Assembly: GCF_013141715.1 (NCBI RefSeq)
Contig: NZ_WHOA01000263.1
Span: 1-64,000 of the forward strand
Source of the DNA: Paenibacillus phytorum
Lineage (GTDB): Bacteria > Bacillota > Bacilli > Paenibacillales > NBRC-103111
Direction of reading: 5' to 3'
Length of the DNA stretch: 64,000 nt
Both the position numbers and the translations under genes were made by a program. The notes under the pieces are model-generated. The model had not been told where the DNA came from. It saw only the letters and a program-made list of their open reading frames with translations, and did no database searches. This document shows, one piece after another, positions 40,964 through 49,286 of this stretch. Position 1 is the stretch's first letter; each line of letters opens with the position of its first letter.

Positions 40964-42727
40964 ATGAAAGTACTTGTATCCACACTTAATGCCAAATTCA
41001 TTCATACCTCCTTGGCTTTACGCTATCTGAAAGCGTTCTGCGAGAAGGATTTTGACGTTGAAATTACAGAATATACGATTAAAGACCCTGTCATGAACGT
41101 CGTTTCGGACATTTACCAAAAGGCCCCGGATGTATTGGGTTTTTCTTGTTATATTTGGAACATTGAAGAAACGATAACGATTATTAAAATGATCAAAAAG
41201 ATTCGGCCAGATCTCTTGATCATGCTTGGCGGTCCTGAGGTCTCTTATGATACCGAATACTGGATGAATCGCATTCCTGAGGTCGATTTCATTGTGATGG
41301 GCGAAGGGGAAGAGACCTTCCACCAACTGCTGACGGAAATTTCAACGACTCGCAAATATCATTTTGTTTATGGACTGGCCTATCGCAAAGGCGAGGAAGT
41401 CGTACTGATGCCGGGCAGACCTAAGCTGAAGCTGGATGATATCCCGTCTCCGCACCGTTTTGCAGAGGATGTGCCGAGTCTGGCTAATCGCGTTGTGTAT
41501 TTCGAGACGAGCCGTGGCTGCCCCTTCTCCTGTCAATTCTGCCTGTCGAGTATTGAGGTTGGTGTGCGGTATTTTGATATGGAACGTACCAAGTCAGACC
41601 TGCTTTACTTAATCGACTCCGGCGCGAAGCTAATCAAGTTTGTGGATCGGACGTTTAATATTAAGCGTGATTATGCGATGGAAATCTTTGAATTCCTCAT
41701 TGAGAATCATCGCGGCACCGTGTTTCAGTTTGAGATTACTGCGGATATCATGCGTCCTGAGGTACTCGATTACCTAGCTGAGAATGCCCCTCCGGGTACA
41801 TTCCGCTTTGAGATCGGGGTCCAATCTACGAATGATACAACCAATGATTTGGTGCAGCGCAGGCAAAATTTCTTTAAGCTGAGCCGCACGGTATCTAAGG
41901 TGAAAAATAGCCTGAAAATCGATCAGCATCTCGATCTGATAGCCGGCTTGCCGGAAGAGGATTATAACTCGTTCCGCAAGACGTTTAACGATGTCTTTGA
42001 ACTAGGACCGGAAGAGCTGCAGCTCGGTTTCCTGAAAATGCTGCGCGGCACAGGGATGCGCAATGACGCTCATAAATACGGCTATGTTTACATGGACCAT
42101 GCGCCTTACGAGATTCTCGGCAATGACATTCTGCCATTCACTGATTTGATTCGCATCAAACGGGTGGAGGATGTGCTCGAGAAATATTGGAACGCGCACC
42201 GCATGGATCATACGGTCAAATATTTAATCGCCAAAGAATTTGCTTCTGCGTTTGATTTCTTTCAAGAGTTCGGCGACTTCTGGGAAGGCCGCGGTTGGCA
42301 GAAGATTGGGCATCAGCTCGAGGATCTGTTTACCCGTTTGCGCGATTTCCTGATGCATCGTGAAACCAAAAACATGCACGTGATTGAAGGCTTGATGAAA
42401 CTGGATTATTTCCTGGGTCATAAATATAAGCCGCGCAAAATCTGGTGGGACTTCACCCTGGAGAAGTCCGAGCAGAATGCCTACCTCAGGCTCCTGGCTG
42501 AGCAGCCTGAGCTCATCAGCGGAGACTTCCAGAGCCTCCGCATCAATGAAAAAGATCTCCACAAGCACGCGATGCTTGAGGTATTGCCTTTCGCTTTGCA
42601 GACATATCTGCAGAACGGAGAGATCGACGAAAGCAGCAAAGAGCTGCTTGTTGTGCACTTCCCGCCGGACGCGCAGCAGCCGGCTAGCTACTACACCATG
42701 CCGCTGCGCCAATTGGCGACAACATAA
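40964..42727 (+). CDS. B12-binding domain radical SAM protein (DUF4080)
   Basis: A 587-residue enzyme: a B12-binding-like N-terminal domain (VLVSTLNAKFIHTSLALRYL, PDVLGFSCYIWNIE, MLGGPEVS), a radical SAM domain with the cluster motif RGCPFSCQFCLSS (CxxxCxxC), and a C-terminal DUF4080 region. Cobalamin radical SAM proteins usually methylate unactivated carbons or phosphorus. Substrate is not known. The ATG at 40964 is used instead of the TTG at 40958. No biosynthetic partner gene is close. Confidence 0.88.
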   Translation: MKVLVSTLNAKFIHTSLALRYLKAFCEKDFDVEITEYTIKDPVMNVVSDIYQKAPDVLGFSCYIWNIEETITIIKMIKKIRPDLLIMLGGPEVSYDTEYWMNRIPEVDFIVMGEGEETFHQLLTEISTTRKYHFVYGLAYRKGEEVVLMPGRPKLKLDDIPSPHRFAEDVPSLANRVVYFETSRGCPFSCQFCLSSIEVGVRYFDMERTKSDLLYLIDSGAKLIKFVDRTFNIKRDYAMEIFEFLIENHRGTVFQFEITADIMRPEVLDYLAENAPPGTFRFEIGVQSTNDTTNDLVQRRQNFFKLSRTVSKVKNSLKIDQHLDLIAGLPEEDYNSFRKTFNDVFELGPEELQLGFLKMLRGTGMRNDAHKYGYVYMDHAPYEILGNDILPFTDLIRIKRVEDVLEKYWNAHRMDHTVKYLIAKEFASAFDFFQEFGDFWEGRGWQKIGHQLEDLFTRLRDFLMHRETKNMHVIEGLMKLDYFLGHKYKPRKIWWDFTLEKSEQNAYLRLLAEQPELISGDFQSLRINEKDLHKHAMLEVLPFALQTYLQNGEIDESSKELLVVHFPPDAQQPASYYTMPLRQLATT

Positions 42728-42766
42728 AAAAGCTTCGCTTTCCTTCTCGGAGAGCGAAGCTTTTTT
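42726..42766. terminator. Bidirectional terminator
   Basis: Perfect 14-bp arms AAAAAAGCTTCGCT and AGCGAAGCTTTTTT around TTCCTTCTCGGAG. It separates the radical SAM gene from the convergent cytochrome c gene. Confidence 0.92.
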
Positions 42767-42773
42767 GCATCCA

Positions 42774-43145
42774 TTATTTCTTGTCTGCAAGCCAAACAGC
42801 TAGAGAGCTGATTTCATCATCCGTAAGCTTCCCTTTGAAGCTGGGCATCGCGCCTTTGCCATTCGTTATAATCGTTGCAAGCTCGTCCTTGGAACGCTTA
42901 CTGCCTTCTTTCTGTAAATTAGGTCCTACTGCACCCTCAAGGTTAACACCATGGCAACTCACGCAGCTTTGTTTAAAAACAGCTTGGGTGTCGACTTTGG
43001 TTGTTGCCCCGCTGCTAGTTGCTGCTGGGGTTCCTGTTGCTGCTGGAGTTCCCGTTGTTGCCGGAGGTGTCGTCTTCCCACAGGCAGCTAGGGAGAAGGC
43101 TAACAATAGAAAGAGGCATAGAAATGATTTGTTCAACTGCATCAT
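42774..43145 (-). CDS. Lipoprotein cytochrome c with short Thr/Ala/Pro linker
   Basis: A 123-residue lipoprotein: lipobox SLAACG, a linker of about 30 residues (TTPPATTGTPAATGTPAATS), and a cytochrome c domain with CVSCH, axial Met in GAMPSFKGKL and an end VWLADKK. It is divergent from the gluconate dehydrogenase-type operon, and membrane gluconate dehydrogenases use a cytochrome c subunit, so it may be the electron acceptor. Confidence 0.9.
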   Translation of the reverse strand: MMQLNKSFLCLFLLLAFSLAACGKTTPPATTGTPAATGTPAATSSGATTKVDTQAVFKQSCVSCHGVNLEGAVGPNLQKEGSKRSKDELATIITNGKGAMPSFKGKLTDDEISSLAVWLADKK

Positions 43146-43290
43146 TCTCCTTCTTTTATTTCATTTGAGTTCTGTCACTACATTTCCCGAATTCGCTACT
43201 TTTCATGCAATCGGAATAATTAATGAACCGGTCGCTCATCCTATCCATAACAACCAATTTATACTAAAAACTCCAAGGAGGAATGAGAAA

Positions 43291-44058
43291 TTGGCGGACA
43301 AAAACAAAGTAAGTTCTCCAGACCACTCACGGCGTCGTTTTTTGAAATATACCGGGACTGCTATTGGCGGTGTAGTAGTGGGGGGCGTAGTCGGCAGTGC
43401 GCTTTCAGGAGGATTTGGAAAAAAACAGGCGGCTCCTGCACCAGCACCATCAACAGCGCCACAAGCAGCAGCCGATTATAATCAAGCCCCTATGTTTTTC
43501 AATCAAGCGCAACTGCAGCTGACGGAAGCGGCGGCTGAACGTATTTTTCCCAAAGATGAAAATGGACCGGGAGCGACAGATTTGGGCGTCGTTTTTTATA
43601 TTGACCATCAATTAGCCAGTCCATGGGGAGTGAATTCACGTGAGTATCGGACAGGTCCTTTTATAAAAGGGGAAGTGACGCAGGGGGATTACCAAAACAT
43701 CAAGCGTAACGAGTTATTCACGATGGGGCTTCAAAGTATGGAAGAGGCTTGCAAAACCAAATATTCCAAGTCCTTTGTTGATTTAACGCCGGAGGAGAAG
43801 GACGCGATTCTGACATCCATGGAAAAAGGCGAGATCATGGTCATTAACGGAATAACGGGCAAAACATTCTTCAATCTGTTCTGCAGGCTGACCATGGAGG
43901 GCGTTTACTGCGATCCGCTGTATGGGGGTAACAAGAACATGTTGGGATGGAAGATGCGTAAATATCCAGGTAATCAGATGACTTACGCCAGTATTATGGA
44001 GAAGGATCAGTTCGTGGTCATGGATCCGCGTAGTTTGCATGATCATTTCGCCCATTAG
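43291..44058 (+). CDS. Gluconate 2-dehydrogenase subunit 3-like protein with Tat signal
   Basis: A 255-residue protein. A twin-arginine signal (SRRRFLKYTGTAIGGVVVGG) opens it, followed by an Ala/Pro linker and the subunit-3 domain (ITGKTFFNLFCRLTMEGVYC, DPLYGGNKNMLGW, KYPG). TTG 43291 is the start: AAGGAGG precedes it at proper spacing. The reading frame is open far upstream to 42781, but that part is antisense to the cytochrome gene. It probably carries the signal-less GMC subunit through Tat as a complex. Confidence 0.88.
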   Translation: MADKNKVSSPDHSRRRFLKYTGTAIGGVVVGGVVGSALSGGFGKKQAAPAPAPSTAPQAAADYNQAPMFFNQAQLQLTEAAAERIFPKDENGPGATDLGVVFYIDHQLASPWGVNSREYRTGPFIKGEVTQGDYQNIKRNELFTMGLQSMEEACKTKYSKSFVDLTPEEKDAILTSMEKGEIMVINGITGKTFFNLFCRLTMEGVYCDPLYGGNKNMLGWKMRKYPGNQMTYASIMEKDQFVVMDPRSLHDHFAH

Positions 44059-44094
44059 TGAAAACACAAACACAGGTGAGAAAGGAAAGAGCAT

Positions 44095-45816
44095 ATGGCT
44101 ACAAAAATGCCGAAAGTTCCAGTTGTCATTGTTGGAATGGGATGGGTCGGGGGCATCATTGCCGCGGAATTAGCTAAACAAGGGGTTAAGGTAGTTGGAT
44201 TGGAACGCGGGAAGCCGCGAGCTACACAGGATTACTATATGGTGCATGATGAACTGCGTTATGCCCAGCGGTTGGATCTCATGCAGGATCTATCGAAGGA
44301 AACGGTAACGTTTCGCAATACGGAGAAAATGACCGCAGTTCCGATGCGTGAACACGGTTCTTTCCTGCTCGGGGAAGGACTCGGTGGAGCAAGCATACAC
44401 TGGAATGGGCAAACCTATCGGTTTCTTCCTTACGATTTTGAAATTTATAGTAAAACGGTTGAGAGGTATGGGAAACAGAAAATACCAGATGGAATGACCA
44501 TTCAGGATTGGGGTATTACCTACGATCAATTAGAGCCGTATTTTGACAAATTCGAGAAGATGGCGGGAATTTCCGGCGATCCAGACCAAAACCCTTTGGT
44601 TGGTAAGCGCTCGAGCCCTTTTCCTACTAAACCGATGGTGAAAACTCCGGTCTTGAAGCTGTTTGAAGAAGCAACGAAAAAGCTGGGATATCACCCCTAT
44701 ATGATGCCATCGGCCAATCTGTCGGAACAATATACGAATCCGGATGGAGTCACGCGGGCAGCGTGTCAATACTGTGGCTACTGCGAACGCTTCGGTTGTG
44801 AATACGGAGCCAAGGCAGATGCCGTGGTCACTGTGCTGCCTATCGCCCAGAAATCAGGGAATTTTGAGCTGCGTACCTATTCTAATGTTATACAAATTCT
44901 CAATGACGGTAAGAAAGCTAGTGGGGTTGTATATATTAACACGATTACGGGAGAACAGTTTGAGCAGCCGGCTGATGTGGTCATTATGGCGAGCTACGTG
45001 TTCAATAACATTAAGCTCTTGCTAACTTCGAAGTTGGGCAAGCCTTACGATCCAGCTACCGGCAAAGGAGTTATCGGTAAAAATTATTGCTATCAGACCA
45101 ATGGTGGCTCAGCCGCGGGATTTTTTGACGATAAGGAATTCAATTTGTATGCCGGCGCAGGATCCCTTGGCATGGAGATTCCTGATTTCAATGGAGATAA
45201 TTTTGACCACAGCAACCTCAATTTTCTTCATGGCGCAGGAATGCGTATTTCACAGACGGGGCAGCGGCCAATCGCTACCAACTCGGTTCCGAAAGGAACA
45301 CCGACATGGGGAAAAGACTTCAAGCAAAAGTCACTCAAATATGCGAACAGTGTACTTTCTGTTTCTCCGCAGGGCAGCAGTTTGCCGTGGAAGCATCATT
45401 ATGTGGACTTGGATCCTACCTATAAAGATGCTTATGGCCTGCCGCTGCCCAGGGTTACTTTCGATTTTGAGGAGCAGGATCGGCAAATGGTCAAATTCAT
45501 GGCTGGCAAGGCAGCCGAAATCATGAAGGAAATGAAGGCTACGACAATTGGCTCATCGGATCAACTTGGACCTTACAATATCGTCCCTTATCAATCTACG
45601 CACAATACCGGGGGCGTCATTATGGGGGCAGAACCTTCAACTTCAGCCGTAAATTCCTACTTGCAAATGTGGGATGCTGAAAATGTTTTCGTTGTCGGAG
45701 CGTCAGCTTTCGCGCACAACAGCGGCTACAATCCTACGGGTACGGTCGGGGCACTTGCTTATCGGGCAGTAGAAGGGATTGCGAAATATTTGAAACAAGG
45801 TGGAATGATTGTTTAA
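44095..45816 (+). CDS. GMC oxidoreductase, gluconate 2-dehydrogenase flavoprotein type
   Basis: A 573-residue flavoprotein: VVIVGMGWVGGIIAAELAKQ (FAD), GEGLGGASIHWNG, a Cys-rich stretch CQYCGYCERFGCEYG, and the C-terminal GMC signature STHNTGGVIMG with the His/Asn pair in AFAHNSGYNPTGTVG. It oxidises a sugar, sugar acid or polyol outside the membrane and passes electrons to cytochrome c. There is no own signal peptide; export with the Tat-tagged subunit 3 is inferred. AGAAAGGAAAGAG precedes the ATG. Confidence 0.9.
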   Translation: MATKMPKVPVVIVGMGWVGGIIAAELAKQGVKVVGLERGKPRATQDYYMVHDELRYAQRLDLMQDLSKETVTFRNTEKMTAVPMREHGSFLLGEGLGGASIHWNGQTYRFLPYDFEIYSKTVERYGKQKIPDGMTIQDWGITYDQLEPYFDKFEKMAGISGDPDQNPLVGKRSSPFPTKPMVKTPVLKLFEEATKKLGYHPYMMPSANLSEQYTNPDGVTRAACQYCGYCERFGCEYGAKADAVVTVLPIAQKSGNFELRTYSNVIQILNDGKKASGVVYINTITGEQFEQPADVVIMASYVFNNIKLLLTSKLGKPYDPATGKGVIGKNYCYQTNGGSAAGFFDDKEFNLYAGAGSLGMEIPDFNGDNFDHSNLNFLHGAGMRISQTGQRPIATNSVPKGTPTWGKDFKQKSLKYANSVLSVSPQGSSLPWKHHYVDLDPTYKDAYGLPLPRVTFDFEEQDRQMVKFMAGKAAEIMKEMKATTIGSSDQLGPYNIVPYQSTHNTGGVIMGAEPSTSAVNSYLQMWDAENVFVVGASAFAHNSGYNPTGTVGALAYRAVEGIAKYLKQGGMIV

Positions 45817-45856
45817 TCAAGTTAGGGCATAGGACTTTGTTTAATGGGGTGAAGGG

Positions 45857-46585
45857 ATGGAGCAGGAAGATTGGATCTTTCATTTGACTGAAGTCCGCAA
45901 ACGTTTGCTGATTGTGGTCGCATGGTTTGTGGTTACACTAAGTGTCGGGCTGTATGTTTCGCCTAGAATCCTGCGGTATATGAAATCGCAACCTTTGGTG
46001 GGCGAGATAAATTGGAACGTGTTCTCGTTTACGGACGGGTTGATGATCTACATGAAGTGCGCTTTCCTGGTTGCTTTATTGTTCACAGTTCCAGTGCTGC
46101 TTTATCAAGTGTGGGCATTCGTTCGTCCTGGTCTTACTGATGCGGAGGCTAAAAGCACCCTTCCCTACATACCGGTGTCATTTGCACTGTTTATTATCGG
46201 GGTATCATTCAGCTATTGGGTGGTATTCCCGATGATGATTCGTTTTATGATACGTATGAATCACACGGTCGGCGCTGTGGAAACATATGGAATCGACCGC
46301 TACTTTTCGTTTTTGTTCGAAGTTGTATTCCCCATGGCAATCGCCTTTGAATTGCCCGTAGTCGTTCTATTTCTAACAAGAATCGGTCTGCTGACGCCGC
46401 AGCGATTGAAAATGACGAGAAAATACGCCTACGTTGGTTTAGCGATCATAGGCTCATGCATCTCCCCACCCGATATGATATCTCATCTATCGGTCACGGT
46501 GCCATTAATCCTGTTGTTTGAAATTAGTGTAATGGTTGCGGGCTGGCAATGGCGAACCATGCAGGAAAGTCCTGCGAACAGCTGA
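45857..46585 (+). CDS. tatC: Sec-independent translocase TatC
   Basis: A 242-residue protein with six membrane helices: HLTEVRKRLLIVVAWFVVTL (conserved cytoplasmic start), PVLLYQVWAFVRPGLTDAEA, FELPVVVLFLTRIGLLT, KMTRKYAYVGLAIIGSCISP-PD. It binds the twin-arginine signal. The gene lies right after two genes of a Tat-dependent enzyme, so this pair may be dedicated to it. Confidence 0.93.
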   Translation: MEQEDWIFHLTEVRKRLLIVVAWFVVTLSVGLYVSPRILRYMKSQPLVGEINWNVFSFTDGLMIYMKCAFLVALLFTVPVLLYQVWAFVRPGLTDAEAKSTLPYIPVSFALFIIGVSFSYWVVFPMMIRFMIRMNHTVGAVETYGIDRYFSFLFEVVFPMAIAFELPVVVLFLTRIGLLTPQRLKMTRKYAYVGLAIIGSCISPPDMISHLSVTVPLILLFEISVMVAGWQWRTMQESPANS

Positions 46586-46621
46586 CTATCAATTAAGCAC
46601 AAAGAAAAGAGGATGATGTTC

Positions 46622-46819
46622 ATGTTTAACAATATTGGTGTATCTGGATTAGTGTTAATTCTGGCTATCGCTTTAATCGTGTTTGGTCCGTCTAAGCTGC
46701 CGCAGCTTGGTCGAGCGTTTGGTGATACGCTCCGCGAGTTTCGCAACTCTACCCGTAATATCATCGAAGATAATGAGCGTGATCCACTTATCGAAAATGA
46801 GGGCAAGAAGCCGCTTTAA
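46622..46819 (+). CDS. tatA: Sec-independent translocase TatA/TatE
   Basis: A 65-residue pore subunit: one helix (VSGLVLILAIALIVFGPSKL, with the FGPSKLP hinge), amphipathic helix LGRAFGDTLREFRNSTRN and an acidic tail. The ATG at 46622 follows AGAGG at ten bases; the earlier ATGs at 46613 and 46616 overlap the site. Confidence 0.9.
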   Translation: MFNNIGVSGLVLILAIALIVFGPSKLPQLGRAFGDTLREFRNSTRNIIEDNERDPLIENEGKKPL

Positions 46820-46902
46820 GTCCGTCCATCTTTTGAAAAAACGGCTACATGTTAGCGATGCGTGAAATACGCCCGCGAATAGCCGGTGTAAAATTGGTTT
46901 TT

Positions 46903-46952
46903 AGGCGTTACAGAGCGAGCTGCCGAAAGGTCGCCGTTTTGTAACGCCTTTA
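46903..46952 (+). terminator. Hairpin after tatA
   Basis: Arms AGGCGTTAC and GTAACGCCT with a structured loop of 29 bases, followed by TTATT. Probably ends the dehydrogenase-tat operon. Confidence 0.55.
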
Positions 46953-46975
46953 TTGGTATTTGCTAAAAAAATCCA

Positions 46976-47005
46976 TTGACCACAGGTAAGGTTCAGTGAT
47001 AAGAT
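46976..47005 (+). promoter_or_regulatory. Sigma-A-type promoter for IMP dehydrogenase gene
   Basis: TTGACC and TAAGAT are separated by 18 bp and lie 43 bp before the chosen start. No purine riboswitch is recognised in the leader. Confidence 0.55.
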
Positions 47006-47047
47006 TGAAAAAATTTACCCATGGATCAAAAGGAGGAAATCGTAAAA

Positions 47048-48547
47048 GTGGCTACGTATTACTTAGAACCATCCCGCACGTTTAGTGAGTTTTTGTTGAT
47101 TCCTAATCTTACGACGAAGGAATGTACACCGGCGAATGTGAAGCTTAAGACACCGTTAGTTAAATTCAATAAAGGTGAGGAGCCTGCAATCTCGCTCAAT
47201 ATCCCGTTTTCATCTGCTGTCATGCAGGCCGTATCCGATCATGGAATGGCGATTGCTTTGGCGCGGAGTGGCGGGATTTCGTTTATCTTTGGCTCGCAAT
47301 CGATTGAAGAAGAAGCACTTATGGTGCGTAAAGTAAAAGGGTACAAGGCAGGATTTGTAGTTAGCCGCTCCAACTTAACTCCTCAGCATACGCTAAGTGA
47401 TGTGCTGGCGTTGAAAGAAGAAACAGGTCATTCCACGGTTGCCATTACCGACGATGGTACAGCGAATGGAAAATTGCTTGGTATTGTAACAGGGCGTGAT
47501 TACCGGACAAGTCGTGACCCTTTGGATCGCCAAATCCATCATTTTATGACGCCTTTTGATAAATTAATTTACGGCAAATCAGGAATTACTTTATCGGAAG
47601 CAAACAATTTAATTTGGGATCACAAGCTGAATTGTTTACCGATTGTGGATGAGCATCAGAAACTCGACACCCTCGTTTTCCGCAAGGATTATGATGAGCA
47701 TAAAGAAAATCCGATGGAGCTGCTGGACGGTAACAAAAGCTATATTGTTGGTGCGGGGATTAATACGAAGGATTATAAAGAAAGAGTGCCTGCGCTTGTT
47801 GAAGCGGGAGTAGACATTCTGGTCATCGATTCTTCAGATGGATACAGCGAATGGCAGCGTGAAACGGTTCAGTATGTGAAAGAGAATTTCAATGTGAAGA
47901 TCGGCGCGGGTAACGTTGTAGACCGTGAAGGGTTCCTTTATCTTGTGGAATCAGGAGCGGACTTCATTAAAGTCGGCATCGGCGGCGGGTCTATCTGTAT
48001 CACTCGGGAGCAAAAGGGGATTGGTCGCGGACAAGCTTCTTCCCTTATGGAAGTTGTTGAAGCCAGAGACCAATACTTCAAAGACACAGGGACCTACATT
48101 CCAATCTGTTCTGATGGTGGTATCGTACATGACTACCATATTACATTAGCCTTAGCGATGGGCGCTGATTTTGTTATGCTAGGCAGATATTTCGCACGTT
48201 TCGATGAGAGCCCGACCAGAAAGCTAAAAGTTGGCAACAACTTCGTGAAAGAATACTGGGGTGAAGGCTCCAATCGTGCCCGCAACTGGCAGCGTTATGA
48301 TACGGGCGGCAAAAACAAGCTCTTGTTTGAGGAAGGCGTCGATTCATATGTTCCATATGCTGGAGGCCTGCAGGAGAACCTGGACAAGACGCTTGGCAAA
48401 ATAAAGTCCACGATGTGCAACTGTGGATCATTAAGCTTGGACGAGCTGAAAAGCAAAGCGAGAATTGCGCTCGTTTCCGCAACCAGCCTTGTTGAAGGCG
48501 GAGCGCACGACGTTATTTTAAAAGAGAGCAGCTTATCCGAAGAATAA
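47048..48547 (+). CDS. guaB: IMP dehydrogenase, Tritrichomonas-like type
   Basis: Oxidises IMP to XMP, the committed step to GMP. Barrel halves flank two CBS domains (about 95-220). The active Cys is residue 317 in GIGGGSICITREQKGIGRGQ; the flap holds the Arg-Tyr dyad of NWQRYDTGG. The protein follows remembered Tritrichomonas foetus IMPDH almost residue for residue in many stretches (FSEFLLIPNLTTKEC, GISFIFGSQSIE, KEYWGEGSNRARNWQRYD, STMCNCGSLSLDEL). It has Lys308 and FEEGVDSYVPYAG where T. foetus has Lys310 and Glu431, which are linked to weak mycophenolic acid binding. The GTG at 47048 has AAGGAGG; a reading from 47021 lacks one. A normal guaB may exist elsewhere. Confidence 0.93.
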   Translation: MATYYLEPSRTFSEFLLIPNLTTKECTPANVKLKTPLVKFNKGEEPAISLNIPFSSAVMQAVSDHGMAIALARSGGISFIFGSQSIEEEALMVRKVKGYKAGFVVSRSNLTPQHTLSDVLALKEETGHSTVAITDDGTANGKLLGIVTGRDYRTSRDPLDRQIHHFMTPFDKLIYGKSGITLSEANNLIWDHKLNCLPIVDEHQKLDTLVFRKDYDEHKENPMELLDGNKSYIVGAGINTKDYKERVPALVEAGVDILVIDSSDGYSEWQRETVQYVKENFNVKIGAGNVVDREGFLYLVESGADFIKVGIGGGSICITREQKGIGRGQASSLMEVVEARDQYFKDTGTYIPICSDGGIVHDYHITLALAMGADFVMLGRYFARFDESPTRKLKVGNNFVKEYWGEGSNRARNWQRYDTGGKNKLLFEEGVDSYVPYAGGLQENLDKTLGKIKSTMCNCGSLSLDELKSKARIALVSATSLVEGGAHDVILKESSLSEE

Positions 48548-48566
48548 TAGCTGGGAATAGAGTGGG

Positions 48567-48600
48567 CTGTCTTGAAAGGTGGGTAACACCTGAAAGACAG
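48567..48600 (+). terminator. First hairpin after IMP dehydrogenase gene
   Basis: Arms CTGTCTT-AAAGGTG and CACCT-AAGACAG with loop GGTAA; no T-run. Confidence 0.5.
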
Positions 48601-48612
48601 TTCCTCCTAACT

Positions 48613-48660
48613 AAACAAGCCTCCAAAACCACGATGAAAGTGGTTTTGGAGGCTTGTTTT
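48613..48660. terminator. Strong terminator after IMP dehydrogenase gene
   Basis: A perfect 20-bp stem (AAACAAGCCTCCAAAACCAC with its complement) and an 8-base loop, flanked by AAC and TTTTC. Confidence 0.85.
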
Positions 48661-48689
48661 CATTTCGAGGATCGCACCAGCTTTGTTGA

Positions 48690-48800
48690 GAGATACTTCA
48701 TTTCAACTCAGCTGAGTGAGAGACTTCAAAGTAAATTAAATTTGCTGAAAGAGACTTCATAGTAACTCAACTTTGTCGAGAGAGACTTCACTTTATTAAC
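48690..48800. repeat. Degenerate GAGACTTCA repeats
   Basis: GAGA(G)ACTTCA occurs four times at 30-40 bp distances (near 48687, 48718, 48751, 48782), each with an adjacent AACTCA-type element. They come before the 51-bp repeats and share no coding signal. Confidence 0.5.
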
Positions 48801-48930
48801 TCTGTTTCAATTAACTGAGTTGTACATTATACAACAATGTTCCATCCTAAACCGATAAAATCGCATTAAAGTTGCATTTTGTACAACAGTTTCGACTGAT
48901 TTCCAAAGAAATCAGCTTATTTAAGAGAAA

Positions 48931-49104
48931 TTGTTGTACTTTTTACAACAATCCCTTTCTAGAACACTTTTTAAGCTACAATTGTTGTACTTTTTACAAC
49001 AATCCCTTTCTAGAACACTTTTTAAGCTACAATTGTTGTACTTTTTACAACAATCCCTTTCTAGAACACTTTTTAAGCTACAATTGTTGTATTTTTTACA
49101 ACAA
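48931..49104. repeat. Tandem 51-bp repeat with TTGTTGTA dyads, 3.4 copies
   Basis: Units begin at 48931, 48982, 49033 and 49084. Each has the dyad TTGTTGTACTTTTTACAACAA (8-bp arms, 5-base loop) followed by CCCTTTCTAGAACACTTTTT and AAGCTACAA. The three full copies are essentially identical. Single TTGTACA-TACAACAA-like half sites stand upstream at about 48821 and 48875. Since 51 is a multiple of three, long frames appear on both strands, but they are repeat artefacts. Confidence 0.9.
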
Positions 49105-49143
49105 TCAGACACTTAAGGGGCGAGGGAAAGGGCAAATGAACAG

Positions 49144-49230
49144 GCAAGGTCAAAGCAAGGTCAGAGCAAGGTCAGAGCAAAGTAAAAGTAAAAGTAAAAG
49201 TAAAAGTAAAAGAAAAAATAAAAATCCAAA
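49144..49230. repeat. AGGTCA(A/G)AGC and AAAAGT simple repeats
   Basis: Three AGGTCAGAGCA-like units pass into five AAGTAA/AAAAGT hexamers and an A-rich end. No gene is seen in 48548-49286. Confidence 0.8.
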
Positions 49231-49286
49231 CTCAAACTCAAAGGTGCATTGGCTATGAGTTATAGTCAATATCGCAAAACGTACAA

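Noticed and set aside
42781..43290. 170-codon upstream extension of the gluconate dehydrogenase subunit 3 frame
   Set aside because: It is antisense to the cytochrome c gene and precedes the Tat signal; the TTG at 43291 with AAGGAGG is the real start.
46820..47047. Purine riboswitch before the IMP dehydrogenase gene
   Set aside because: No purine aptamer core sequence is recognisable; a hairpin after tatA and a sigma-A promoter explain the region.
48931..49104. CRISPR array
   Set aside because: Units are head-to-tail with identical spacing sequence, not repeats with unique spacers; no cas genes are present. The same holds for the 113-bp and 92-bp repeats.
48872..49258. Long frames on both strands with a 17-residue repeat (for example 128 codons on the plus strand)
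   Set aside because: The repeat unit is 51 bp, a multiple of three, so open frames arise automatically in several phases. No ribosome site, and the DNA dyads explain the conservation better than protein.
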